NCBI GenBank assembly: GCA_018881555.1
Contig: JACAXG010000111.1
Span: 2,383,055-2,447,054 of the forward strand
DNA length: 64,000 nt
Origin: Amblyornis subalaris
Lineage: Eukaryota; Chordata; Aves; Passeriformes; Ptilonorhynchidae
Direction of reading: 5' to 3'
The notes under the pieces are model-generated. The model did not search any database. It was given only the letters and a program-made list of their open reading frames with translations, and had not been told where the DNA came from. The stretch's first letter is position 1; every line of letters begins with the position of its first letter. A program made the translations under genes and the position numbers. This document shows, piece by piece, positions 12,301 to 25,500 of the stretch.

Positions 12301-14865
12301 TAGGAAACTATATAATTTATCAGAAATTTATCAACTTTATCAAAAAAACTACTTAAAACAGGTTCAAAAAGCAGCACTTAGGTCACTGACACCATATACA
12401 AACGTTGTTGTATTAGAAATTAGAGGTTAAAGTGAGGTTATTGATGAAGCATCTTATTCTCCCGTCTTCCAATATCACAAACACTGGAGCATGGTATTCT
12501 CATATCTCATCCCAGTCTGCCTATAGTTTACAATCTTTATTTGCCTATTCATATCTGCCAGGGAAATAGATGAAAGTATGGGGAGAGAGTATAAAATCTG
12601 GGAGTGTAAAATCTGCCAATCAGTGCCAGGAATGTAACACATGAAGTCACATAGATGAATTATTAGTTTTTATGTAAGTGAATTAATGCAGAAAGATTTT
12701 TTTTATTTATTTGTTATTTATTTATGCATGCATGCATGCATGCATGATCTTTCAAGGGTAAAGAGCAGAATGCTAAATCAGTTCAGCAATTCACCCAGGT
12801 ACCCACGTCTTCACCTTGTAGAATTAACAGAAGTTGTGTCACTGACTTCAATGATATGAAGATGTACTATCTGAAGTGTCATAGACGCATGCAAGAAATG
12901 TCACAGGGGAGTATCAGAAAACCACTGTAAAAAGTCAGCATATCCGTCAAGTAAAATATCAAATGTATTTCAAAGTACCCCTATCAAAACCTGATTTTGG
13001 AACAGTCCCCTTAAATTGGTCATTTCTCCCCCAGCAGCCACTTTTATAACTCTGCGTCCTCCATAAGGCTGAGACTGATAAATATGCTGAAAAGATCATG
13101 TCATGCAGCAGTTGCTGGCCAGAGGTAATAAGTCATACGGGAAAAATTTACTCACTAATCTTAACACTCCTAAAGTTTTTTGCAGAAGGGCAAAATTGCT
13201 TGCAGGAACAGTGCATGCACCTGTCCAGATAACACTTTCAGCACCTTCCTTTTCAAAGTAGTCTACTATGACATACTGTTTGGTACATTGCCATTGTTGA
13301 GTTGGGGCTTCTACAACTATAGAAGAAAAGAGGATGAGAATTGACACAGTGTTATATGGGTACATTTTAGCATAGCAATTACCTAGCTTTTCCTAATGTA
13401 AGATACATATAAGGTATCAGTGATGCAATTTCCAGTGACTCTCACAATAGTCTCAGCATATATCACAAATAGCAACTGTTTTGTCAACAGTTTTAATTTA
13501 TCTATTTACTATTTCATTGCAACTCTATCACAGCACATGTGATATCACAAACACAATTGAAATTGGTTTTCTTCTCTGTTATTTCCCCTTACCTACTACA
13601 AAATAAAACCAGAGATGTATCTGTGTGGTGTAAGGGTGAACTCCAGAAATGAGTGCAATAAATGCTCTCAAAAGCATTTTTTGTCTCTTGTAGCAACGCA
13701 TGGATATTGAAAACTCATCTTGGATACAGACTGTCTTTTTGCCATAAAAGCATATTTAGAAACAAAGTATATGGAACATCAGCTTACCTCGCGAGATGAA
13801 ATTATGTGACTATTTGCTTTGGCAAAACTCACATGGAATTGGTTACTTTTTTGTAGGAAAATTTTAAAGCTAAAATAAGCTTTGACTCATCAAAAAAAGT
13901 AAACTAAACTTCAACAGTAAGCAACCTAGTAAATTAAGTTTTTTTATTATTATTTTTGCTGTTGTTTTTCCATTCAGTGGCACAGATCATTTAAAATTAC
14001 AATCAGTATTTGAGCTAAAAGAAACCTTCTGATAAAGAGCAGCTTTACCAGAAACATATTCTGCTGCTATAAACTTTCAAATGCAAATGACATGAGATAC
14101 GAGTATCTGGCTACCCTAGTGCTCCCAGGTGACATCCTTGTTTCAATCAGCTTTTCCTGTGCACCAATGCTGCAACAGCACTGAAAGGGTTGGATTTGAG
14201 GACTAGTGCTTTGGAGCTACAGTTCATCTCCTGGAAAGTCCGGGATGGACATACAAATCCCACTTCAGCACCAGAAAAGAGCAGACTATTGGAGATGTGA
14301 GGATTGGTCCAGATTTGACTCTTTCCAGCAGCTTTGACAGGAAAATAAACCCGCACAGCTGATGGATGCTGCACTGAAGCCTCATCCTGCTGGGACATCA
14401 GGACATTCTCAACTAGGCTAAGGGACAAGGAGGGTGGCTTGGAGGAGACTTTTTTGGGCTTTTTTCCCATTAGACAGGAGAGTGGAGGAAACAAGGGATG
14501 AGCTTAGTGGAGAGGAGGACACTTAAAAGAAAGATGTACTGAAAGTAAGTTTTATAAATTTGCTACAGTATCACACAGGTGCTGTTCTGTACATCCTCAA
14601 CAGTTGTTTCACATAAAAGCATTTATTCTGCTACCAATATTCTCCAAGCAGAAAAATACTTTGAGAAAGTATGCTGACTGAGAAACATAATGTGGACTGA
14701 ATAACATTTGCTATGCATCTACCTCATCGTTCAAGAACGGAAACAATCCTGTTTTCACCTCCAAGACTTTGCTATTAAATGATGCTTGATTGAGTACTAG
14801 AGCTCTCCAAGTGTGCATTGCTGTTGTCGCATCCATTTCAGTGGACTTATAATCCTATACCACGA
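9324..14865. other. Intergenic DNA, no gene seen
   Basis: Unique-looking AT-rich sequence. The longest frame is 115 codons (14147-14494, minus) without recognisable domains. It lies in a slightly GC-richer patch at about 14140-14520 that I cannot assign. Simple repeats occur at 12700-12747. Confidence 0.55.
12700..12747. repeat. (TTTA)n followed by (ATGC)n simple repeats
   Basis: A short TTTA-rich tract runs directly into nearly six ATGC units (12724-12747). The ATGC array alternates purine and pyrimidine strictly and is self-complementary, so it could form hairpins. Confidence 0.85.
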
Positions 14866-14871
14866 GGTATC

Positions 14872-15742
14872 TGTGCTAGTTTGAAAGTGAACCAGTGGGA
14901 GAAATGAACCTCAAACAAACCTTAAGAGAGATTTTTTAAGTCAAACTTACAATTTAATGGAAAGATTAAAATAAATGCAATGAATACAGAAAAACTGGCT
15001 TAAAACCAGAGGGTCAGAATACAACCCAATACCCCATTGACCAGGGTGGTAGTTGCAGTCCAGTTAAGCAGTGCTGTTGAAGTGGTGTTTGAAAGCAATG
15101 ATCCTGTGAAGTTCGCCTTCTCCACCAGGTACTGTCAGAGACAGCAAATGCTCTGTTTCGAGACATCATTGAGTGTGGGGAAGGGGGCAGATCGGGCCCT
15201 ACTTCGGCGGGGTAGCGCCCTGCCCCCATATTCCCCGCAGCCCTGCAGTGCCTGTCCATCAAGGGACACTGGAAACAGCCCGTCAGTGTCACCTTACCTT
15301 ACCACCCCTGAGTGGCCAAGACACGGAAGGTCCCACCTGGGAGGCAGGCCCGAGTGCAGGGCCCAGGGTTTAAGAAGCCTCACCACGTGACTTTCTCTCT
15401 CTTTCACCTACCTCCAGCCTAGAGAATAACATCGCTGGAACCCAGGAGTTGGTAGCTATGCCTGTTTTTCTGTATCTTTCCTATCTGTTTTCCCCCCTTT
15501 CTTCTTCTGTTTCTTTCTTCCCGCGGAACATAACATTGGATGGGCCGTAAGGTTTACTATGTTTAATGAGCTAAGTTTATGCTCGGATAAGTGATGTTGT
15601 GCACCTTTTACTCTTTTGCCAATGTTCCATAATTTTCTATAGTTCTGCCAGTAAACTTTTGTTGGTTAAATTTTCTCTTTGCGCATACCCAGAGAAAAAG
15701 AATCTTGGTTTAGCTCTAAGTTTAAGTGACCAAGGCATAACA
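14872..15742 (+). mobile_element. Avian endogenous-retrovirus LTR, family shared with 56.9 kb
   Basis: The block begins TGTGCTAGTTTG and ends GGCATAACA, giving TG...CA termini. Its flanks GGTATC (14866-14871) and GGTACC (15743-15748) match at five of six positions, a plausible decayed target duplication. A GC-rich middle at about 15170-15370 leads into GGTTTAAGAAGC (possible promoter core). A pyrimidine-rich stretch and GCCAGTAAA (signal AGTAAA at 15650-15655) follow. The order GC-rich block, GAGTGGCCA, TTTCTTCTTC tract, TGTTTAATG, GCCAGTAAA recurs at 56.9-57.5 kb. The first 290 bp look unlike the second copy and could belong to another element inserted head-on. Confidence 0.6.
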
Positions 15743-15748
15743 GGTACC

Positions 15749-16343
15749 CAGTGCTGGTGGTGTCTCTCAGTCCCCAGGCCTTTTTATGTGGTGGTTCTTA
15801 GGTGGTACCTCCCCCTGGGCAGGGATTTCCACAATGGAAATGATGTAATCCTATGAGTCATAGGATATTGCTGGAGTTCTATTCTGCTGGTGCCTATTCA
15901 GTTTGTTAATGGGTCATTAGCAGAAATGACTCTCTCAGGATGGGTGGTGCTGCTGTTTCCCAGACGAGTTATCATGGTTGAGATAAGAAACAATACCCCA
16001 CCTGACATGGTCTGCCTCTCCTCAGCTCATAGACTGAGGAACCAGGTGTGCACCCAGCTACTGTGAACGACCCATTGTTAACCAGCTTATCAAGGAATTA
16101 TGTGGATGGTGATAGAATACATACTCTGGTTAACCCAGGACAGTACCACAGGTGTGTCACTGGTATGCAAATACAACAGAAAGAGATTGTATTCCAAGAT
16201 TTAAACACATCTTCAGGTCTATGTGCAGGAACAGGCCTTGAAGCTGCAAGTGCTCAGGACCTTACAGGACAGAAATCCTTTACCCTATAAGCAGTGTGAT
16301 ATCCTTCAGCTGGTGGAGAAGCACAGATTCCATTCCAGACAGC
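15749..16343. other. Unassigned sequence beside an LTR
   Basis: This moderate-GC stretch directly follows the LTR and has no recognisable protein. It could be a remnant of retroviral leader or another LTR, but I cannot show matching termini, a primer-binding site or gag-like coding. Short frames at 15599-15856 and 16048-16290 look spurious. Confidence 0.3.
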
Positions 16344-16505
16344 AAGATTTGGGTTCGTTTGGTTTGGTGTTTGGATTTTGGTTGTTTCTTCTTTGGTTGC
16401 AGGGGGGTTGGTGGTTTTGTTTTGGTTTCTTTAAGGGAGGGTTACTTATTAGTTTTGGGAGTTTTTCTTCCTTGGGTTGGCTGGTTGGTTTTGGTCAGTT
16501 TGAGT
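16344..16505 (+). repeat. GT-rich low-complexity tract (TTTGG-type)
   Basis: The plus strand is built almost only of T and G, with many TTTGG, TTGGTTT and GGGTT words and G runs of up to six. The frames that cross it are rich in W, F, G and L and are artefacts of this composition. Confidence 0.8.
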
Positions 16506-19500
16506 TTAATAGGGAATAAAAGTGTATTTTCACTTGTAAAACCTGTCATTTTGGAAATTGTACAGTTGAAGGTCTAGCTGCTCCGAACATTTAGACAAAA
16601 CTAGGAATCCTCAGCTAAGCTGTTGCATCATAGAAGAGTGAAAAATGTTTTAAACACCTATGATTCCAGCTGTCTGTGTAATTTCTTTCCATAAAGAGAA
16701 GTCAGGCCAGCTGTGGCACGTTGTTCTCTAACCACTAAACCCAAATGTCTGAAAGAGCCGTCTCCTCTATAATATTAAATGGCTGGTTCACAATGCCCTC
16801 TAATATAAAGCTTCTGCTCAGTAAGGAATAACATAGCCAGAGGCTACCTGGGGAGTTGCGTTTTGATTGCTCCTTACTCATGTTATCTTGCAAACTTAAT
16901 AGACATTTTGGGCATATTTATTTATATATAGATTAGATTGTTAGTCATGTCGAAGTTGTGTTGACACCACTTGAACCCAACTGGCAACATTAAAATCATT
17001 GCCATTTAGAACATTATATTCTGACTACTCATGGCACTCCAAGTGCAACAAATTTGGACATTAGCCTCTGGAAAGGACCAAAGAAACTACAACACGCTGT
17101 CCATCCTTCAAAGCTCAGAATTTATCTAGTAATTTTCAAGTCGGTTAGAAAAGACACAACCATGAAATGGCAAAGAAGCAGTTTTTTCCAAGCTTTGAAT
17201 TAATTCTGAATGCACTGCAAAACAATTACCAGAATTAATGCAAAGGCTGGGAAGGGTGCTTGAGGTGGTTGGATAAAAGCACACATCCATTAGGACTTTT
17301 CCGTTTACCACAGCATTAATGAAGTATAGCCTTTTCCTACGCAGTGAGGCAGGATCTGTGCTATTTTCAGGCTGGTTTTCACTCTTGCTGTGGGTTTTTG
17401 CTCTAAGTGCAAAGGAGTACTTCAGCTGCCACCTCCTGGCTAATCAACCCTACTACACTGCACCAGGCTGGCTTCCCATCTGCCTTCCTCAATCCTGTAA
17501 ACAGAGATGAAGAAGGTTGTCTTTTAAGTGTACTCTTAACACCATCCAAACAGACACTTTACTAACTGTATTTTTCACCAGCAGTAAAGACTGAAAAACA
17601 GCCTTGATCTCAACTCTGAATGCAGAGGAAAAGAGTAGGAACTTGGATGCAACACAGAGGGGAAGTGACAGGTCCAGTGGAGGATGGGAGAGGTACTGCA
17701 GACCCCCAGTAAGATGTCAGTACTGAACTAGGAGGATCTCTGTTCTGCCAAGATCTGCCAATTCCTGTCAAGTCTAGCCTTCATGGGGAAGGTCAAGCAG
17801 AAAAAAAGATAAATTGTTGGTGATTTTACCAACACGATGGTGTAAGAGTGGTCCTTAAATAACACAGGTCAAATACAGGTTTGTGATGAGGAAGAGAAGG
17901 ATATTTACATACATATTTTTTCATTTGATTACTACCATGACCTCAGCTTCCAGGTAAGCCAATATAGCTTATTCATGGGTGATATCTGAAGAGAGGTGGT
18001 AAGAATGAAATGAATGTCCTTGGGTGACCAGTGCACTACAGCAGAGAAGCTGAAGCCTTTGAAATTCTGCATCTTGTTTACTATGACCCTAAAGTAGATG
18101 GAAAAGAAGAGGACTTGGTGCCTCTTTGAACAGGAATTTGTAAGGTTGCTGCATCTACCTACCTATCTGCTGAAACACCCAAATTGAACTACAAAGAAAA
18201 TACTTATGATAAGTACAGGTATTTCACACTGGTGACTCAGATTAAAACTAAGAATTGTAGGATTCTACTTATAAAACTGGAATAAATAGAAAAAACCCCT
18301 GTCTTGGGTCTCCCAGATATTATGTTTCAAGGTGCTCTCGTACTACAAAAGTCAACAGAAACCGAGAACATGATAACAGATCTCCCTACTTATCAGCCCC
18401 ACTTGACTCTATTGGACAAAGCATGGGTCACGGTTGAACATTTGACCTAAAGAAAGTGTCATACTTAGTTAAAAAGAGGCCCACAGAGAGTGGAAAGTCA
18501 CAGGTACAACTACATATTTAACTACAGCCATCAGTACTATAACATCTCCTCAACAGAAGTCGTCAGCAGCTTGGGGTATTCTGGCACTGTGAAAAATACA
18601 TATCACACTCTCAGAAAATGCAAATACCTCAGGCAAGGCCATGGCTGCATACTCTATTCAAAACCTCTATTCATGGATGAGAAGGCCAGAGAAGCAGAGC
18701 AGAAGACTTAATCCCTGGGTTTATAAATTTCATTGTACCATAACATATCACATTTACTTGCAGCCAAGTCAGACAACACTTGCATAAAAACATCACACTA
18801 CAACAAAAATTGCTTTGAAGTTTCCCTTTTCTACTCATAATCTCTCTGCATATTTTCATTTGTTGTGGCTTTCTTGTTTTCTGAGTTATAAGGTTGAATT
18901 ATCCAGTGCTCTGCGTCAGTGTTTGTCTCTGTGTAAAAGGGGCTGGGGACCCCTGGCTTAAAAACATAAAGATTGTTAAAATACTAACATTGTCTCCTGA
19001 AATTCCTAATATCTTAGACAATAAGAAAAGATGGGAAAATCAGCACCAATAGTCAGCATCAGATGGGGAAATCAACAAATCAACATAATAAGAATCAGAA
19101 AAGTGAGCTTAGGAGGTTTATCTGAGAATGCAGTCACTTACTCACACTAACATCACATGCTCTGAGGTTTCTAACACTAAACATCAGCCTTTCATTCCCA
19201 TCCAGTATTTATTCCCCACTAGTCTACACTCATAGACTCCTTCCTTCCAGTCCTGATATCGGTCTCTCAAGAAACTCCTGGCTCTCGAATTCCAGCTGAG
19301 CTCTTCCCCTAGCTACTGCCACCTTTGCCCTGTGATCGAATAAAGGCAATTTTGTTTATCAGCACTTCCAAAGTAATTTTCAAAGATGGCATTACACTCT
19401 TTTGGTCTACGCCATGCACTGTGTTTGTTTGCATACAAGCCACAGTCATTTGCAAAACACTTTGAAATTGTTCTTGATGATTTGAACAGTATAAATAATG

Positions 19501-22500
19501 TACTGTTTCTTTACAAACTGCACTAATGCTGTACCCAGATCTGCCACAATATTTCCTAAGTTTAGGGCATTGTGACAAGGTTCTTAAGCTGTAATTACTA
19601 CTTTTTAAAAATTAAAAAAAAACCAAACAACAAACCAATTTCCCTCAAATTATTTAGTCAGTTTTTGATCAAAACTTGGAAATACAGGCCAAATTGAACT
19701 AACCCCATTACCCATCTCTCTGCTTCACTCTGTGTTTTACTCACTTGTCACTAAGATGAAGCACAGTTTAAAGAAAAAAGCTTTCCCTTCTGTATGGGAA
19801 AAAAAGGGCTTGTTGTTAACAGAATGCTTTTTCATTTGGGGGCTGACCTTTCTTTCATTTCCTTTCACTCTTAATCTGCACATGATTTAGCAGTGTTACT
19901 AAGGCAGGGAGATAAATATCTCGTTGTAGTAGGAAAATAATGTCCAAGAAAGTACAAGCGATTTGTACACAACTATCAGGACACAAACCTTTTGAGGATT
20001 TTCCTTCTCTCCACTAGCTGTACAAGGAATTTACAACATCCTTCATTGGTGATCTGAGCTTACAGAACTGTGGAATGCTTGCTCTCTTTTAGCACTCTTA
20101 CAAAGTACAAATTTGACACAAGAGGACAGCATTTTACTGCAGTTTCCCAAGGGCACCAATTAGTTTCCTGTCTTTCATCTACACTTCCTTGGTAAGCAGG
20201 AGTGACACTTGGTCACACTGAAGAAGACATATCACCACTAGGGCTCACAAACACACAAACAGCACTGTTTTAAAGAAAGAAATGCAAGGAATAAACATGA
20301 GCATGTGCTCAAGGAAATGTAATGTAACACAGCTGTGGGGTTAAATATGTACACAGATAAGTTTTCTGCTTCATCATCCAGATTTTCAAGTAATACAGCC
20401 CAGAACTGATATTTCATCACCTTCAGGAATTCACAGCTATGCAACATCACTCAGAGCCAGATCAAAGATCCACTGCTAGAGGCAATAGCTTTTTGGTCTC
20501 AGCTTGCTGTGTTTCAGAAATGCAGTTTCCCTGCAAAAGCCAGACTACTTAACTAGAATATTCATCAAGCTGTTCCTTTCAATTAGTCATCACAACATGC
20601 AAGATGGATTTAACGCTTCTCAGTATTCTGTAAATGTTAGTACTCTTTTCTGAGGATCATTTTGAAAAAGCAATGCTGGAGGGAGGATCAGGTAGGTCAC
20701 TGTCATTAAAAACACTTTCATTGACTTTTGCCAAAGTGAAACTGCTGATTGTTCATTAATGCACTCATCTTCTTTCCATACATTCAAGACTGCTTCACAA
20801 CCAGACCTTGAACCATCTATTCCCTTTGTTTTTGTACTTCTTGTTCAAATCACAGTTAGAAAAAAACCACATTTATTAAGTATTCTTTTACTAGGAAGAA
20901 AATGTGTCAATTTTATTCCTGACTGATACAATGCCAATGGGGGTTATGAATGCATACATGTACTGTTTCAAAAACAAGGAAGCTTTGGGATAAAAAAAAA
21001 TTACATCACAAATCAACCTGAAAAAAAGTTAAACTAGAACTTCTGCATACAAAATAGTTCAGAATACTGATACTTAAACAAAGATTGTGATGGGACAGCT
21101 CATGAGGATATAGAGCAAGGAAGTAAAAGACTGTGGATGGGTCCTCCATTTCATTACAGGGCAGAGAAGGAGCAGTAATTTGCTAGCAAAGCGATAGCAC
21201 CAAGGCTTCCAGTATTTAGCTAGACAACAGAAAAAAAAAAAGCTTTAGGCTAAGCAGTATCAGCATAGGAGGCTAGAGGATGAATTTGAGGACAAATTTT
21301 GGAAAAATTCTTAAAGACTATCATGTATGTCAGCTTAGCCAAAGTGAAGTAAAGGGAAAAGAAAGTAAGTGTATGCAAACACCTGAAGGGAAAAAACATC
21401 AAAGGAAAATGAATCATGTGCTGAAATAGAAAGCTTGCTATGCTGAACAAAAAGATGAAATTAGAATAAGAACATTTACTACGGTTACTACCAAAAATAG
21501 CTTGTGCTAAAATACATCAGGATATGGAATATATCACAACAGAACTGAAACTTCATAAGTAGTTAGTTATGAAGACAAGAGGTAGAAAAATATAAGAATT
21601 CTGCAGCAGAAATGTGATGTTATAGAAAGTATCAAACAAAGTGATCCTACAGTACTTTTGTCCTCATGTTTCTAACAGGACTGACAATGTGTTTAAAAAT
21701 TGCAAATATTTAAATGCTGTACCAGTAATAAGACTAAATAAATATATTTCTTAAAAAGTTGGAACCTTGCCAGGCCATTGTAATCATTGACACACTTTTC
21801 CACTTTGTGTGGACATAGATGAAACGTTGGGAAATACAACATGTAACCTTTTGAAGTAAAAGTGCTGGGCAGTTTTTTCTCAGTTTCAGCCCCTACACGG
21901 AGACCTCAAAGGGAAAGAGTCCCACACCAACCACAACAACAGGACCTTTGCAATACACCACCACACCACACAGGGCACACCAGGGCCCACATATAGTTTA
22001 AACTATACACTTAAATGGAGCCTATTCCCAGGGGATGCCACCCTCCTGCAGTGCTGTGGCAGCACAGACACTGTACCAGAAGACACTCTCAAGGGTTTTA
22101 AATGATTCATAGCTATTTACATTATTCATTTCATTACTGTTAAAACAGTGATAGTCTGGCAAAAGCTGCAGATTTTCAGACAGATCGGCAGAACCAAGTG
22201 GCATAAAGCCTGCAACTTGGCTGTACACACAATTAAAATGAACTGGATACAGAGAGAGATGAGGTTCTCCCTGACCTTAACGATGTTGATGTTTACATAT
22301 GAACCTCGCCACTTGACTGCAGATAAGGAATCACAGACAATACTATAAATTAGTGAAGGTCAAGAGAGCAGGAGACAGCAGTTAGTCAATTACAAAAGCA
22401 AACCCTCCACTAAAGCATGAAGTCCTGTGTTTTCTCTGTATAATCAGCCGGCTAAGTCATGGAGTCTAATAAAATTGACCTGTTTTTCCTTTGTCTAATT

Positions 22501-25500
22501 GACTGATGCCTAGAATTGCATGAACTTTAGGTGTGCTAGAATTTAAGTCTTAATATCAAGTAGCAATAGGCAAACATCTAATTAGTCTGTCTTCAGGTCT
22601 AATGGTTGATCCTGCAATGTGCAGTTCTATCCAACCATGACAAAATTTTCAGTTTGGAGGTGTTTACAGAGACAAAAAAACCTTTTTATGAGCTATGTAT
22701 GAACTCTGCTGGGTGCTAGTAAAGTTGCTATAGCAAAACAGCTCTTGTGTGAAGAACAAGGATTGAATTATAAAGAGGTAAAAAAGAAACCAAAAAACTC
22801 ACACTTTCCTCAGACAAGATGTATACTTTCTGTTAGAGATGAAAAAAATCATTGATAGTTTTCTTAAAATAGCAAGCTGTAAAATCTTTCCTAATTCATT
22901 CCCCAGAATAAGTAATTCAAAATCCTAAATAGCTTCACAGATATGTTTTTCCCCCTTAGATCTGTGGATAATCTACATAACTAGTCAGACCCTTTAAAAA
23001 GCTGTATACACCTTCAAGATTTTAAAGGTGTTTTTTTTTTCCCCACACATATTTCCTATATATTTTGAGCTTAACTTAAAATGGCTTTCAGATGAAATGT
23101 CTCCCCCCACTGATAAGTAGCTGCAACTGCTGTTGCTGCTTCATGGCCTCCCTTTAGCCAAGACACTTGCACGTGTATTTTAGCTTAGACCCCACTGCTG
23201 AGCTTTGACTGAAATAAAGCTGGACACTGGTTGCAAGTACTATTTGGCACTTGGTTTTTCAGAGGAATCCAGTACACCCAAATCTCGCTGAAAGAGCTGG
23301 TATCTAACAAAATCTGAACCAAAACCAGAAGGTACCTCACAGGTTTTTGACTGAGGTTCAGCGAAAAAGTAGTTGGAGATGAAAGGCCCAGTAGGTTTAC
23401 TTTTACTCAAAGCTCTATGACCCTCTTCCCCTCCAGCTATCCTCATTGAAGTTAGAAATTGGGAAGTAGCTATTAAACTGCACTATTATCTAATTTTCAG
23501 TAAGAGAAGACAGACATCATTAAAAATAATTATTTTAAAAAAAGAAGAGAAAAAAAATTGAGACCAACTCCAAAATCATACTTTCTGTGTATAACTCCCT
23601 ATGCGTTACCCAACAATATCAAGGATTTTCTGCTTTGGACAAAGCAATTGCTTAGGGTTGCCACTAATGCATTCTGCTTGACAATATATTAAAAATAAAG
23701 TTCCTCCAACAGTGCACCACAGAGTACAGCCCCTGTAAAAGGATTTTTCTGACACCAGAAACTATACACAAAGAGGCTGAAAAGAACATTCTCGAAAACT
23801 CAAAGCCAAATTTTAGCCTTCACTTACACACAGTTTGGTGACAAAGTATACATATTCTCCCTCTGTCTCTTTAATCACACACAATATTTTACAGGAACTC
23901 AAAAGTGTTTACACAGTTCTACATATCCAAATACAACATACAACTTAGAAAACCAACTTCCAAATTTAGAAAATTAACTTCCAAACTCATTCAGTTCTCT
24001 TATTAGTACTTTCTCTCTCTAAACCTCTAACCACATTTTTGCAATGTTCTCTCTTTTTCCTGGGAAATTTACTAGCTATTTTCCTTCCCTTCCAGCTGCA
24101 CATTTACTGATGCCTCACTAACACATTTCCCTTGAACTGATTTTGCTTCTCAACCATGTGTATGTCCTCCAGTGTCATACTGCTATTTCTGGCCTAAACA
24201 ATGTACTCTATCACCACACAAGAGTCATTTCCTAAGAGGCAAACCAATTTATTTGCTCTTTCTCACTCCTTTTACGAACAGGCTACCTGTTTCAAAAATC
24301 AAAATTTGTTTTCAACATTCCTAAGAGCAGCACACTTAAAATACACACCATGAACTCAAGTTTTTTAAACAATACTTCAAGTGCTTACACAAGCAAGCAG
24401 CCACAGTTTCCAAAGAGTATTAAAACAATACTTCATGTTGCCACTTAAGGCCATCTAGATCTACAGAAAAAAAGCCAAGGAAAATGGAATTCTTTTAGTC
24501 ACTCATAAGAACCTATTACACTCATGAACTGCCACTAACAGACACATTTTAGAAGCAAATAGAGAAAAGGGGCAAGTAAGTAGACTTTACATCTCCTGTT
24601 GATCAGATTTAGTACATTTTACAGGTCCGTTTAGTATTAGACAGGTCCACTGAAAGAATTTAGAAACTTTTCACAAACTTTAAAGCTTCTTTTGAGCTAA
24701 CTCTTACATAGTTTAAGGGAGTTCACAACAGGCACTGGTCTGACAACATTAGCATTGTCATGCATGGTCAACTTTTCCACAAATATTTCCATTCATCTGA
24801 AAAATTGCTTATACAATAACATCAACAAAAAATCAGCAAACATCAAAAGGCTGCATATCTATTACCCACAGCTACAATTAAAACAAATTACTAGTTTACA
24901 TTACTTTTAGCAGGATTAGTGCTCAAAAGTATGAGATTCCCGTGGGATCTTTGGGAAATCAGAGCCCAAAGTTTCCTTTTAATGAAAGATGGTACTTTTG
25001 TACTAGACAGATTGTTAACAAACACTAAGGCAAATTAAAAAAATAGATACAGCTTCATTCATTACTAAATATTAACTGTATTTAAACTTCTTACCAAGGA
25101 AGGAATAACATTGGTTTGGTGACACTACAGTCACTTCTGATGCAGTAAAATTTTATTTAAAATAAAATTATGTTCCAGAGAATGCTTTAACATATCGTTC
25201 CTCTGGCCATCACAGTCTTTCTCTCACCATCAAAGAGGCTTTACAAAGACACAGGAGGAAAATTAGAGACAGAGGAGAAATTAGTGTCCTCACATATCAT
25301 TTGTGCCCTGGGTCCCGTTGCACATGTCAGCAGGATCAAGTATTTCCTTATACAGTCGGTGTGCGCTGCATGTGGAGCTTGTTGAACTCAAGAGAGGTGA
25401 TGCCAGAATGGCTTAGGCTTCCTCTGACCACACTGAACAGACACAACAACGATCTCTGCAAGACTTTGGTGAATATTTACACCTTTATGCCTAAACTCAC

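Noticed and set aside
15749..16343. Internal region of a complete endogenous retrovirus next to the 14.9-kb LTR
   Set aside because: No primer-binding site, gag/pol-like coding or second LTR in the expected place was visible. A solo LTR is the simpler reading.
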